64,000 bases of DNA from Butyrivibrio sp. FCS014 (GCF_000526935.1 NZ_JAHA01000007.1:248001-312000), one strand, 5' to 3'. Counted from the stretch's first letter, positions 53,637-62,313 are shown. Translations and numbers: made by a program. Notes: a model not told the origin generated them from the sequence alone.

Positions 53637-53949
53637 GAAGAAGGGCGGAAAGTTCTTTTTCAACATTTACCTGAATTCCAGGATGAGCGAGACGCCAATT
53701 GAGGCTTTGGACCTGAGCGTCAGAGCATATAACAGTTTGAAAAGAGCCGGCTACGGAACCATAGGGGATCTGGCAGAGGCCATTGCCGGCGGAACAGAGA
53801 TCAGTAAGATCAGAAACTGTGGCGTTAAGAGCCGCAGAGAGATAATGGAAAAGCTCTTTTTGTACCAGTACAGTGCGCTTCCGCAGGAGAAAAGAGCTAA
53901 GTACATCCTGGAAGTTGTCCGGATGAATGCCGATAAACATGGCGTTTGA
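53569..53949 (+). CDS. RNA polymerase alpha-CTD-like protein, copy 2
   Basis: 126 residues. Same domain as copy 1: PIEALDLSVRAYNSLKRAGY, then KIRNCGVKSRREIMEKLF. Its ending differs (MNADKHGV against MNAEKKS), and the TTG of the next fragment overlaps its stop by four bases. Confidence 0.82.
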   Translation: MSADQSQTLSQIIEQITGERVHEKKGGKFFFNIYLNSRMSETPIEALDLSVRAYNSLKRAGYGTIGDLAEAIAGGTEISKIRNCGVKSRREIMEKLFLYQYSALPQEKRAKYILEVVRMNADKHGV

Positions 53950-54413
53950 AGACAAGGGAAGTTTATGACCCTTTTAAAGATTTAGACTTAAGTCAGTCAA
54001 GACTAGAGGACCTTCCGGCAAATGTAATTGGTGAGGTGGTAATATACCCAAACGCAACAATATTGGGACAAGCAGTAAAAGACATAGATGTAGTTGTGAT
54101 CGGAGAACTTAAAAATTACACCCCATCATTAAAGTACTATGAAAATGGTGAGGAAAAAATTGACAAGATATCTATTGAGAGTTTTTGTTTCGCGATAGAA
54201 GTTAAGAGTCATGATGCATCAATAGTGCGCAGGGGAACAGATTGGTATGTTCCCTATCATCAACACTTGCATAACGTGACAGACCAATCTAACAAGCAAA
54301 AGACTTCACTATTCTCATTTTATAAGAATCAAATAGGGGTTAGTCCGTATGTTACTAGCAAAGGGCTACGAAATCAATCGTTGAGTAGAATGCAGAGGTT
54401 GAGTGGAAAATGA
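53946..54413 (+). pseudogene. NERD-like N-terminal fragment
   Basis: 155 residues. VVIYPNATILGQAVKDIDVV, then FCFAIEVKSHDASIVRRGTDW resembles a NERD (nuclease-related) domain with Asp and Glu-x-Lys. Such domains usually precede a UvrD-like helicase, which is absent; a helicase tail lies at 50298. The TTG start overlaps the upstream stop. Could be whole and functional, but the length argues for a fragment. Confidence 0.55.
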
Positions 54414-55300
54414 AGAATAAAATAATAAATGCAAACGGAACGGAAATAAGGGTTTATGGAGATGTTATCAATGAAGATGCATATATATGCCTGACTGATA
54501 TAGCCAAAAAGAAGAATCCTACAGAAGCTGCTCTTGTTATCAGCCATTGGCTAAGAAATCGGTCTACTATAGATTTTTTAGGATTATGGGAGCAGTTGCA
54601 TAATCCAAATTTTAAACCTACCGAATTCGGTAGGTTTAAATACGAGTCGGGAGAAGCTGCATTTACGCTTACCACCAAACAGTGGGTAGAAGCAACAAAT
54701 GCTATAGGAATAATATCAAAGGCAGGCAAGAATGGTGGAACCTATGCACATTCTGATATTGCCTTTGAGTTTGCGTCGTGGATATCACCAGAGTTCAAGC
54801 TCTACATTATTACCGACTATCAGCGGCTTAAAAAAGATGAATCAGAGCGTTTGTCCATCGGATGGGACGTAAAAAGAGAGTTATCTAAAATAAACTATAG
54901 AATACACACGGATGCTGTTAAGGAGTTTTTAATTACACCTGAACTCACACCACAGGAAATGTCATATACGTATGCATCTGAAGCAGATGTTTTAAATATG
55001 GCTTTGTTTGGTAAAACTGCTGCTCAATGGAGAAATGAGACAGGGACAAAGGGAATGAGCCCGAATATTCGTGATTTTGCATCTGCAGAAGAACTTGTAG
55101 TTTTGATAAATCTTGAAGATACTAACGCAGATTTGATAAGACAAGGGATAAATCAGATTGATAGACTAAAGATTTTGAGAGAAAAAGCGTATAGACAGCT
55201 GCAAACACTAATTAATAACCAAAAAGCAATAGAATCATTAAAAACGCATTTGATTGCCAATGACAAAAGCAAGGGATTTGTTGACAAACTAAAACAGTAA
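54410..55300 (+). CDS. KilA-N domain protein
   Basis: 296 residues. YICLTDIAKKKNPTEAALVI, then WLRNRSTIDFLGLWE and the GGTYAHSDIAFEFASWISPE match the KilA-N DNA-binding domain of phage and mobile-element proteins. A C-terminal helical part may oligomerise. ATG overlaps the preceding stop by four bases. Confidence 0.9.
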   Translation: MKNKIINANGTEIRVYGDVINEDAYICLTDIAKKKNPTEAALVISHWLRNRSTIDFLGLWEQLHNPNFKPTEFGRFKYESGEAAFTLTTKQWVEATNAIGIISKAGKNGGTYAHSDIAFEFASWISPEFKLYIITDYQRLKKDESERLSIGWDVKRELSKINYRIHTDAVKEFLITPELTPQEMSYTYASEADVLNMALFGKTAAQWRNETGTKGMSPNIRDFASAEELVVLINLEDTNADLIRQGINQIDRLKILREKAYRQLQTLINNQKAIESLKTHLIANDKSKGFVDKLKQ

Positions 55301-55327
55301 GAATGTTATTTTTGAGGGATGGAAATT

Positions 55328-55441
55328 ATGGATAGTATGGGAATCATGGCGGGAATTGTTAATAAGGAGCTTGGCTTTTATCTGATTATTATTGGTGCGG
55401 TATTTATGGGATTGGGTGCGTTGATAAATGCATTTCAGTAA
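55328..55441 (+). CDS. 37-residue membrane mini-protein
   Basis: GAGGGATGGAAATT then ATG. One helix, LGFYLIIIGAVFMGLGALIN, fills most of it. Real on ribosome site and composition; role unknown. It may be a small membrane modulator. Confidence 0.55.
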   Translation: MDSMGIMAGIVNKELGFYLIIIGAVFMGLGALINAFQ

Positions 55442-55444
55442 TGA

Positions 55445-55574
55445 AGAACTTAGCCACAGGTTCTTTTCCCAAGGTCATGTGTATCGCTGGTAGAACGCCT
55501 GTGTGGGATCAAGAGAGGATTATAGGACTTCATTTCGGGCATAATCAAATCATCTCAGAAAGGGGAATAAGATT
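55445..55574 (+). promoter_or_regulatory. Repeated leader element before EF-hand mini-protein, copy 4
   Basis: Nearly identical to copy 1 at 45633, with an extra possible pairing CACAGG...CCTGTG. It keeps GGATTAT...ATAATC. Confidence 0.5.
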
Positions 55575-55817
55575 ATGGCACATACATTTGACGACTATCA
55601 TCATTTTGGAATGGAGAACTTTGATGGCGGCAGTGACCGCTGGGATTTTAATCATGATGGGAAGATGAGTATCTTCGAGGAAAGCGCAAGAAGAGCTTAT
55701 GACCAGGTGCTGTTTGACACCATCTTTAATGAGGAGGAGAAACGTTCCTCTGATGACTGGGACGATGAAGATGATGACGACTTTGAGGATGACGACGACT
55801 TTGACGATGATATGTAA
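55575..55817 (+). CDS. EF-hand mini-protein, copy 2
   Basis: 80 residues; loop DFNHDGKMSIFE (Asn replaces Asp at position 3, still a good ligand) and a longer Asp-rich tail. The first 50 residues are nearly identical to copy 1 at 45761 and its leader is shared as well, so the leader plus gene duplicated as a unit. Confidence 0.8.
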   Translation: MAHTFDDYHHFGMENFDGGSDRWDFNHDGKMSIFEESARRAYDQVLFDTIFNEEEKRSSDDWDDEDDDDFEDDDDFDDDM

Positions 55818-55834
55818 AGGGTGGATCGGGACTT

Positions 55835-55978
55835 GAAAGCAGCCACTGGTTCTTTTCCCAAAGAAGGGACACCGGGGAGGATTTAAAACTTCTGATCCGG
55901 GATAATCGTATTATCTTTGAACCGGAATGAAATTTAAAGTTTGGATTTTACCGGATGCTTTTTGAGGAGGATAACCAA
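55835..55978 (+). promoter_or_regulatory. Repeated leader element, copy 5
   Basis: GAAAGCAGCCACTGGTTCTT then a different tail with GATAATC-GTA-TTATC, preceding the lipoprotein gene. Confidence 0.45.
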
Positions 55979-57211
55979 ATGAGAAGATTAAGCTATTGCA
56001 TGGCTGCTTTACTATGTCCGATTATCTTATCTGCATGTGCGATGCAGGCGCCCGAGGAGCCTGCTTTGGATGTGGAGGAAGAAGTCGCTTTTGCAGAGGA
56101 GGCAAGTACTTCAGCTGCTGAGAATGAATCCGTGGTGGATGAAGCAGGTGCCGAGGCAAGTGAGGCAGTTTCGGAAGAGCCTTCTAATGAGCTGACTCCG
56201 GATAATATTCCTGAATGGAGCAAAGCATATGCTGAGTATTTAAGGACCGGAGCGGAATATATTTCTTTTGCCGATGGCGGAAGTGAACTTTCCTATACTT
56301 TGATCTATCTGGACGATGATGATATTCCTGAACTCTTCATTGATACCGGGGTAGAAGCAAGTGGCCAGATGGTTGTTACTTACTATGACGGCAAAGTCGT
56401 AGATCAGTATCTTTCAAGAATAGGATCTCAGTATATTGAAAAAAGCGGTCTTATTTATACTGACACAGGTCATATGGATTACTACCCGATTAGCATCACG
56501 AAGTTGGAAAACGGGGTGTTCTCGGAAATAGCTTCCGGAGTTAAGTATGTATCTGAGGAAGATTACGATAAGATGGGGGAAGATGAGAATTACCCCTATA
56601 CACTGACCTATGAATGGGGAGAGGAGACTGTAACCGAAGAAGAGTTTAATGCTCATGTAGCTGAGTACTATGATGTAGATAAGGGCAAACATCCGGACAA
56701 TTATTACTCCTATGATGAGTTCCTGTATCTGCTTGAGAATGGTAAGTGGTATTCCGCAGATCATAAGTATGAATTATTTATACAGGACTGCTCCTGGAGT
56801 GATGCTCAGAAGTTCTGCCTTGAGAAAGGCGGATATCTGGCGACGGTGACCTGCACTGATGAGGCCAAGGTTATATCTGACCTTATTAAAAAAGAAGGAT
56901 ACACCGATAAGGCGTTCTTTGTCGGTTACAGATCCAGCGAATGGGTAGGGGAAACTTTCTGCAGCTTCAGATGGATCAATGAGGATGGCTCCTATCAGGA
57001 AGTAATGCCAAGTATGTATGACTTTTGGGGCTATAATTCTCCGGGATATGATTACGACAAGAGCGAGTTCCCTTATGAAACCAGGGAAGTAGGACTAGCT
57101 AAATATTTTGAAGAGGATGGTATGATATACATCTTTGATGCTCCGGATAAGGTATTGGATGTTTCGCCTGAATTTGCCGGAAATATTGGCTTTATATGTG
57201 AGTTTGATTGA
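55979..57211 (+). CDS. Lipoprotein with C-type-lectin-like domain
   Basis: 410 residues from ATG 55979 (GAGGAGG). Signal peptide with lipobox LSAC, then an acidic, Ala/Glu-rich linker, then a Lachnospiraceae-type domain (about 80-250: SYTLIYLDDDDIPELFIDTG). The last 140 residues look like a C-type lectin fold: CSWSDAQKFCLEKGGYLATV, then FFVGYRSSEW. Likely binds surface sugars or proteins. Confidence 0.82.
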   Translation: MRRLSYCMAALLCPIILSACAMQAPEEPALDVEEEVAFAEEASTSAAENESVVDEAGAEASEAVSEEPSNELTPDNIPEWSKAYAEYLRTGAEYISFADGGSELSYTLIYLDDDDIPELFIDTGVEASGQMVVTYYDGKVVDQYLSRIGSQYIEKSGLIYTDTGHMDYYPISITKLENGVFSEIASGVKYVSEEDYDKMGEDENYPYTLTYEWGEETVTEEEFNAHVAEYYDVDKGKHPDNYYSYDEFLYLLENGKWYSADHKYELFIQDCSWSDAQKFCLEKGGYLATVTCTDEAKVISDLIKKEGYTDKAFFVGYRSSEWVGETFCSFRWINEDGSYQEVMPSMYDFWGYNSPGYDYDKSEFPYETREVGLAKYFEEDGMIYIFDAPDKVLDVSPEFAGNIGFICEFD

Positions 57212-57213
57212 GA

Positions 57214-58221
57214 ATGAAAAGGGTAAATGCGGATATCATCCCGGTTGTAAGTGAATATGACAAGCTGATCGAGGAGATCCTTGAGCTTGAACTGAAGCTG
57301 GCGGCTCTTGCGGAAGAGATTGATGATCTGGAGAATCACATCTGCGTTGAACTGAGGGCAGACTATGACCAGAAGGTCGGGAACCTGGAGTACCAGGCGC
57401 AGGCCTACAGGCTTGAGATTGCACGGCTGAAAAGAGCCATCGAGCTTTTGCAGGCTGCCATCAACCGCCAGGAAGCAGCCAAGTATGAGGAAGTCCAGAA
57501 GAAGGTCGAGCAGGAATACAAGCAGTATGAAGAAGACCTGAACAAAAAGGCAGAGGACATGAAGCGCGACAAGGAGTACAAGGAACGTCGTGCGAAGCAG
57601 GATAAGAAGAACGAAGAAAGGGCTAAGAAAGAGCGGAAAGCCAAGGATGCGGAAAAGGCTGAAGGTGAAGGGAAGGCCAAAGACGCGGAGAAGGCTGAGG
57701 ATGCGGGCTCCGGCAAGGACAGTGATACTGTGCATGAGTCGCCGAAGGAAGAGCTGAAGCGTCTTTACCGGATGATCATGAAGAAGCTTCATCCTGACGC
57801 TAATCCGGATGCTACCGAGAAGGAGAAGGCTCTTTTGCTAAAGGCTCAGAAAGCTTATGCGGAAGGTGACCTGGAGACTCTTCGTGAGATAGCAGATCAG
57901 CTTGATGATACAGATATAACCGAGAAGTATGGTGATAATCCTGATGATCTGGCGCAGCTTAGGGAACTCAGAGATAAGCTTGCTGAAAAGGTCGAGATTC
58001 TTTTGGCTCATATTGATGAGATCAAGAACAGCTTCCCTTACACTGAGAAGGATTTTCTTGCCGATGAGGAGGCTGTCAGGGTAAGGCAGGAAGAACTGGA
58101 AGAGTATAACAGGCAGTGCGCAGAGAAGATAATAGAGCTTCAGGAGAAGATCCTTGAGCTCAGCAAAGTGGCTGAGAAGAACGACAAAGAAGCCAGGAAG
58201 CGTAAAGCAAAGAAGGGGTAG
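57214..58221 (+). CDS. Coiled-coil protein with J-domain-like segment
   Basis: 335 residues from ATG 57214 (a TTG at 57208 is also possible; both overlap or touch the upstream stop). Long Lys/Glu/Ala coiled coils are interrupted by LKRLYRMIMKKLHPDANPDA, in which HPD is the DnaJ signature, then EKALLLKAQKAYAEGD. It may recruit an Hsp70. The C-terminal coil is also charged. Confidence 0.78.
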   Translation: MKRVNADIIPVVSEYDKLIEEILELELKLAALAEEIDDLENHICVELRADYDQKVGNLEYQAQAYRLEIARLKRAIELLQAAINRQEAAKYEEVQKKVEQEYKQYEEDLNKKAEDMKRDKEYKERRAKQDKKNEERAKKERKAKDAEKAEGEGKAKDAEKAEDAGSGKDSDTVHESPKEELKRLYRMIMKKLHPDANPDATEKEKALLLKAQKAYAEGDLETLREIADQLDDTDITEKYGDNPDDLAQLRELRDKLAEKVEILLAHIDEIKNSFPYTEKDFLADEEAVRVRQEELEEYNRQCAEKIIELQEKILELSKVAEKNDKEARKRKAKKG

Positions 58222-58224
58222 CCT

Positions 58225-58647
58225 ATGGGAGAAAACAAGGAGCTTGTTAGTGTTCAGAATGCAGCTCTTACATCAAGCATACTCAGTAAGAATGGCATAG
58301 ATACGAGCCTTCCGTTTTCCAGGGATATCTTTTTGATGAATACCATGATAAACGGGGCCATGCATGTGAAAACCATTTACAAGCAGGCTAAGGCATTAAA
58401 GAAGGGTGACAGGCTCAGTCTTCTGTTGGAGCCAAAGAATAAGTATGACGAGAAGGCAATACTTGTTCTTGATCCCAAGGGGAAGAAGCTTGGGTATATT
58501 CCGAGGGTTAAGAATGAAGTTCTTTATCATCTGATGGATGCCGGGAAGGAACTATTCGGGATTGTTCATGGCGGGGATATAGGAGAACACCTTGATCCGG
58601 AGGATTCGTGGATTGAGATTTTTATTGATGTGTATATGTGCGATTGA
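58225..58647 (+). CDS. HIRAN-domain protein
   Basis: 140 residues. VKTIYKQAKALKKGDRLSLL, then EPKNKYDEKAILVLDPKGKK and LGYIPRVKNEVLYHLMDAGK match the HIRAN fold, which binds DNA ends or lesions in repair and helicase proteins. Free-standing here; four bases after the J-domain gene. Confidence 0.88.
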   Translation: MGENKELVSVQNAALTSSILSKNGIDTSLPFSRDIFLMNTMINGAMHVKTIYKQAKALKKGDRLSLLLEPKNKYDEKAILVLDPKGKKLGYIPRVKNEVLYHLMDAGKELFGIVHGGDIGEHLDPEDSWIEIFIDVYMCD

Positions 58648-58648
58648 G

Positions 58649-58677
58649 CCATGGTGACGGAGTCAAGGGACCATTTT
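58649..58677. repeat. GGGACGGAGTCA-type repeat, copy a
   Basis: CCATGGTGACGGAGTCAAGGGACCATTTT. One of four dispersed copies (59655, 60868, 62951) in this end of the window. Confidence 0.65.
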
Positions 58678-58698
58678 GGGGGACAAGGGGAGCATCTG

Positions 58699-59649
58699 AT
58701 GAGTGGGATGACGAGGATGAAGACTAATATTGCTATTATAATTTGCCTTGCGCTGATGTTTTCGGTTGCCGGATGCGGGGCGGAAAGTGATAAAGCGGCA
58801 GAAAGTGCGGCTGTGGCGGAGAGTGGTGAAACGGCAGATGGTGCGTTTGAGGCTGAAGGCGGTGAAGCAGCGGAGAATGCGGCTGTGGCGGAGACCGGTA
58901 AGGCAGCAGAGGATGCCGGCGCTGCGCAGTCTGAGGCAGAAGATCAGGAAAGATCCCCATTTGTGCTTTGGGAATTTGAGGGATATGTTGATGAGTGCGA
59001 TGGATACTTCTGGCAGGATGACTTTATAAGCAGCGACTATGATGGCGACGGCGAGATAGACCGACTAAAGCGCGAGTGGGATGGCGAAGAGCAGATTGCT
59101 ATCTACACGGTAGAGTTTGGTAATGGAGATTTGCTCACGGTGCCCAAAGGATGGGAGACAGGCTTTCCGCACGTCCAGGGCGGTGATCTTGACGGAGACG
59201 GGCAAAAGGAGATTCTTTTTACCCTTTCCTACGATACAAGCACAGATCCGTTATCCTTCGGCGACATGTGGCTCTTTGATAAGGATGCTTCCGGCAGCTA
59301 CCGCGAGGTGGAGCTTCCGCTTGCCGGCGGAGAAAATGGAGCTAAATGTTTTACCATAGATTATGAAAAGCCGGAAGGTCTTGTGATCAGATATTCGATA
59401 AAGGAAGCGGGACTTTCCAGAAGCGAAGAGGTAGATGATGACTATATAAATTACTGGTGGACGGATGAAAGCACCAGCCAACTCAGGAGCGTGTACTGGG
59501 CAGAGATCAGGGAGGGGGAGTCCCCCGCCATCAGATGCTTCGTGGAGCCGCTTCCCAGGAGCGGTCAGAGTCTTGGATTTGATCTTTCCTACAGGAATGG
59601 AAAGTATGAGATCGGGTACGTTGAGATTGATGCGCCGGAGGGGGTTTGA
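58699..59649 (+). CDS. Lipoprotein with FG-GAP/VCBS-like calcium repeats
   Basis: 316 residues from ATG 58699. Signal peptide and lipobox SVAGC are followed by an Ala/Glu-rich repeat linker. The C-terminal part shows SSDYDGDGEIDRL and GGDLDGDGQKEILF, the Asp-rich calcium loops of FG-GAP/VCBS beta-propeller repeats. Surface-exposed. An extra start near 58711 or 58720 is possible. Confidence 0.8.
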   Translation: MSGMTRMKTNIAIIICLALMFSVAGCGAESDKAAESAAVAESGETADGAFEAEGGEAAENAAVAETGKAAEDAGAAQSEAEDQERSPFVLWEFEGYVDECDGYFWQDDFISSDYDGDGEIDRLKREWDGEEQIAIYTVEFGNGDLLTVPKGWETGFPHVQGGDLDGDGQKEILFTLSYDTSTDPLSFGDMWLFDKDASGSYREVELPLAGGENGAKCFTIDYEKPEGLVIRYSIKEAGLSRSEEVDDDYINYWWTDESTSQLRSVYWAEIREGESPAIRCFVEPLPRSGQSLGFDLSYRNGKYEIGYVEIDAPEGV

Positions 59650-59654
59650 ATGCT

Positions 59655-59692
59655 GGGATGGTCCCTAGGGACGGAGTCATGGGACCATTCAT
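59655..59692. repeat. GGGACGGAGTCA-type repeat, copy b (hairpin)
   Basis: ATGGTCCC...GGGACCAT (59658-59665 and 59681-59688) forms an 8-bp stem around GACGGAGTCAT. Followed by an empty stretch up to 59876. Confidence 0.7.
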
Positions 59693-59876
59693 TATGATAT
59701 TTTGGACAAAAAAAGAAACGAGCAACTCCCTCGGTTCATAAAGAACTTACCGGACACTAAACCCATTTCTTCACCTGAAGGTTAACAAATGGTGATAGAA
59801 AAGTCAATGAGTTTTAGATATTGACACTGGAGATACTGAGGTATTTCTTATTTATTGGTTTTGTTTAAGGAAATAA

Positions 59877-59921
59877 TTTAGGGAACTTTTCCGCTGAGAT
59901 ATTGCGAAGAAGTTCCCTAAA
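59877..59921. terminator. Bidirectional terminator between convergent genes
   Basis: TTTAGGGAACTT...AAGTTCCCTAAA, 12 bp per arm. It serves the lipoprotein (plus) and the small gene at 59929 (minus). Confidence 0.75.
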
Positions 59922-59928
59922 TGTATGG

Positions 59929-60147
59929 TTATTTTGTTTTTACAGAGATCAGTCTTAAATCACTTGTTCCAAAGAACAGCGAATTTCTTATCATTCCAAT
60001 CCTGAACAGATTGAGCACATAGAACATTGATCTCATGATGTTTATGAAACCGAATGTACATACAAGTTCCTCAACTGTTGGTGGATATCCAAATCTTCGT
60101 GTGTGATTTCCGACATATTCTGCTATTTCAGCTTCTAATACTCCCAT
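59929..60147 (-). CDS. Small LexA-like winged-helix protein
   Basis: 72 residues. AEIAEYVGNHTRRFGYPPTV EELVCTFGFINIMRSMFYVL is like the LexA DNA-binding domain (GYPPT is its hallmark). There is no cleavage/protease part. It may be a short regulator. No clear ribosome site seen. Confidence 0.6.
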   Translation of the reverse strand: MGVLEAEIAEYVGNHTRRFGYPPTVEELVCTFGFINIMRSMFYVLNLFRIGMIRNSLFFGTSDLRLISVKTK

Positions 60148-60277
60148 TTCTATAATCCCCTTTATAATGTTATATTTGCTATCGGTATCTGCGAATGTCT
60201 TTTGACCGATATAAACAGCTTATCGTTTCTGTGTGTTTGAAATGTTTCTGAATAATAAAGAATCCATAAAATCGGTA

Positions 60278-60691
60278 TTACAACATCCTTTGTAAGTCAT
60301 TTCGTATATTTGTAACCTGATCTATGGCGTTTTCACACTCGCGCTTAGCTTTGCCAATCTGCGACTGGACTATTACATCCATCAAAAATCCATCGCAGAA
60401 AAGATCTCCAAAAGTGAGAAAGCCATTAATGTGTACAGATGAATAGCCATCTACATCTCTGAGTTCTTTGGAGAATCTTGCCAGTGCATTCTTGGCCAGA
60501 TCAATTTCATGTTCCGCATCGCTCATTTTGCTGTGTTTTATAAGGCCGCTGATAAATCCGCCGCCAAGAGTATCAAACAATCCCCAACCACTTGCGCTGG
60601 AGAGGCTTCTTCTTGCTCTCTCAAGATGCTCAAGTGCCACGTCAGCGGCCTCAATAGCCTCCTGTATTTCTCTTGTTCTCATATCATACAT
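60278..60691 (-). CDS. Conserved helical protein of unknown function
   Basis: 137 residues. RTREIQEAIEAADVALEHLE, then ASGWGLFDTLGGGFISGLIK and HSKMSDAEHEIDLAKNALAR: glycine-rich hairpin between helices. I know this pattern as a widespread Firmicutes hypothetical but cannot name its function. A second ATG 60682 is possible. Confidence 0.65.
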   Translation of the reverse strand: MYDMRTREIQEAIEAADVALEHLERARRSLSSASGWGLFDTLGGGFISGLIKHSKMSDAEHEIDLAKNALARFSKELRDVDGYSSVHINGFLTFGDLFCDGFLMDVIVQSQIGKAKRECENAIDQVTNIRNDLQRML

Positions 60692-60867
60692 GGGTGTTCC
60701 TCCGTATCTTTAATTAGGTGTGGGTGTGCTTTGGTTAATGATATCTTAAGGCTAAAGGGATTCTATTAAAATCACTTATTGCGGAGGATAACGCACTGTA
60801 TTTTTCATTTTTGGAGAAGGCGGTGGGGATGATATACTTTAGTGTAGATGGAATTTGTTGACTGCAA

Positions 60868-60898
60868 ATGACCCCTGGGGACGGAGGTAAGGGACTAT
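60868..60898. repeat. GGGACGGAGTCA-type repeat, copy c
   Basis: ATGACCCCTGGGGACGGAGGTAAGGGACTAT; it overlaps the start of the macrodomain gene, so this copy supplies its ribosome site (GGAGGTAAGGG). Confidence 0.6.
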
Positions 60899-61421
60899 GG
60901 GAGGTATAACAGTTAAGATAATAGGAATAACAGAGCTGAACACTGATGCTATAGTAAATGCGGCCAACGAGGGGCTGTGGGAAGGCGGTGGAGTTTGCGG
61001 CGCTATTTTTAGGGCGGCGGGATCTGAGCAGTTGACAAGAGCCTGCAGAGCCATTGGCGGATGTGAGACGGGTAGTGCTGTGATCACGCCCGGATTTGAC
61101 CTTCCTGCGAAATACATCATCCATGCTGTTGGACCTGTGTGGAACGGCGGGCAATATGACGAGCCAAAGCTGCTGTACAGCGCATATAAGCAGTCGCTGA
61201 ATTTGGCGAAGGAGAACGGATGCCATTCCATCGGCTTTCCGCTGATCTCGGCAGGTATATTTGGGTATCCGAAGGACCTGGCCTGGAAGCAGGCTGTACA
61301 GGCTTGCTATGATTTTTTGACCGGCAGCAGGGAGTATGACATTGATATCGTGTTTGCGGTGCTGGACGACGCGATCCTTGCGCTTGGAGAGAAGACAATA
61401 AAGGAAATTGTAGGGGAGTAA
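60897..61421 (+). CDS. Macrodomain (O-acetyl-ADP-ribose deacetylase type)
   Basis: 174 residues. TDAIVNAANEGLWEGGGVCG AIFRAAG is the ADP-ribose-binding loop; ISAGIFGYPKDLAWKQAV is the second. MacroD-type. Removes ADP-ribose or O-acetyl-ADP-ribose. Relatives here are a relic at 40415 and the ADP-ribosylglycohydrolase at 33797, so ADP-ribosylation recurs in this region. Confidence 0.93.
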   Translation: MGGITVKIIGITELNTDAIVNAANEGLWEGGGVCGAIFRAAGSEQLTRACRAIGGCETGSAVITPGFDLPAKYIIHAVGPVWNGGQYDEPKLLYSAYKQSLNLAKENGCHSIGFPLISAGIFGYPKDLAWKQAVQACYDFLTGSREYDIDIVFAVLDDAILALGEKTIKEIVGE

Positions 61422-61424
61422 GTT

Positions 61425-61841
61425 GTGGAAGAGCAGGTTACACGGGATGTTGATATACTAAGGCCACATCATGGGATGTGCTTTCAATTCTATGAGGGCA
61501 AAGGATACAGTGAGGATTTTACCGATCATATGGGGCGGATAATCCAAAAGCTGGAAAAAGATCCTTCTAAGAAAATAAGACTTCTTGTAGAGACGGACGT
61601 TGTCTGCGAGAACTGTCCCAACAATAAAGGCGGCAAATGTACCACTGATGAGAAAGTTAAAAGGTATGACGAGGAAGTGCTGAAAGCTTGCGGGATCGCG
61701 GCGGGGAGTGATGTCTCTTTTGCCGAATTTACTGCTCTGGTAAAGGAAAGGATCATAGATGCGGGGATCCGAGGGAAGATATGCGGAGACTGCAGCTGGG
61801 ACTACATTTGCCGTCAGACAAGACAATTATCCTTATACTGA
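61425..61841 (+). CDS. DUF1284 protein, 3' end altered
   Basis: 138 residues, GTG start. RPHHGMCFQFYEGKGYSEDF and VCENCPNNKGGKCTTDEKVK with a final CGDCSWDYICR match DUF1284, which has paired CxxC-type clusters. The last ten residues (QTRQLSLY region) are read from DNA that in another frame encodes the Rpn relic, so the original ending seems to have been lost by deletion. Confidence 0.8.
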   Translation: MEEQVTRDVDILRPHHGMCFQFYEGKGYSEDFTDHMGRIIQKLEKDPSKKIRLLVETDVVCENCPNNKGGKCTTDEKVKRYDEEVLKACGIAAGSDVSFAEFTALVKERIIDAGIRGKICGDCSWDYICRQTRQLSLY

Positions 61842-62313
61842 CAAATTCAACCTCTGCGTGATAGAATTAAATCATACAGATATAGCAACACCGCAGGATA
61901 AAGCCAATCATATCGATGATTGGGCCAGGCTCTTTAAAGCCACAACGTGGGAGGAAATCAGGATGATAACAAAAGACAACCCATCAATGAGTTCCGCTGC
62001 CGAATCTATATATTTATCAAATGCAGACATAAGCATCCTTGAGCAGTGTCGAGCCAGAGAGGATGCTATTGCCCATGAAGCCTATCAGAAGAAACTTATC
62101 GCTGAGTTAAGGCAGGATCTGAGCGAAGCGAATGAGCGGATTGAAGAGACCAAGCAAGAGGCAGCGTTGGAAAACATTCGATTCGATCGTGAAAATGACA
62201 TTCCTATTGAAGTAACGCGCAAGCGTCTTAGGAAGAGTTTTGGCTACAATGATGCCACCATCGACGAGCTCCTTTCCAAGGTCGATGCCGAAGCAGCGTG
62301 CGTGAAAAGCTAA
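61815..62313 (+). pseudogene. Rpn/PD-(D/E)XK transposase-like nuclease relic
   Basis: Frame without a natural start begins inside the DUF1284 gene: DNYPYTDKFNLCVIELNHTD IATPQDKA, then HIDDWARLFKATTWEEI and the helical ending typical of Rpn-family recombination-promoting nucleases. The N-terminal catalytic half is missing. Confidence 0.75.

Larger units (their letters stand above)
53017..53949 (+). repeat. Duplicated regulator block, copy 2
   Basis: Direct repeat of 32851-33779. Its hairpin reads GGGTTACG, GAAAC...GTTTC, CGTAACCC. The blocks are about 20.17 kb apart, so recombination between them would delete or amplify the segment between. Confidence 0.9.

Noticed and set aside
57073-57792. 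A long hydrophobic minus-strand frame opposite the J-domain gene.
   Set aside because: Complement of Lys/Glu-rich coiled-coil codons gives Leu/Phe-rich nonsense; no ribosome site.
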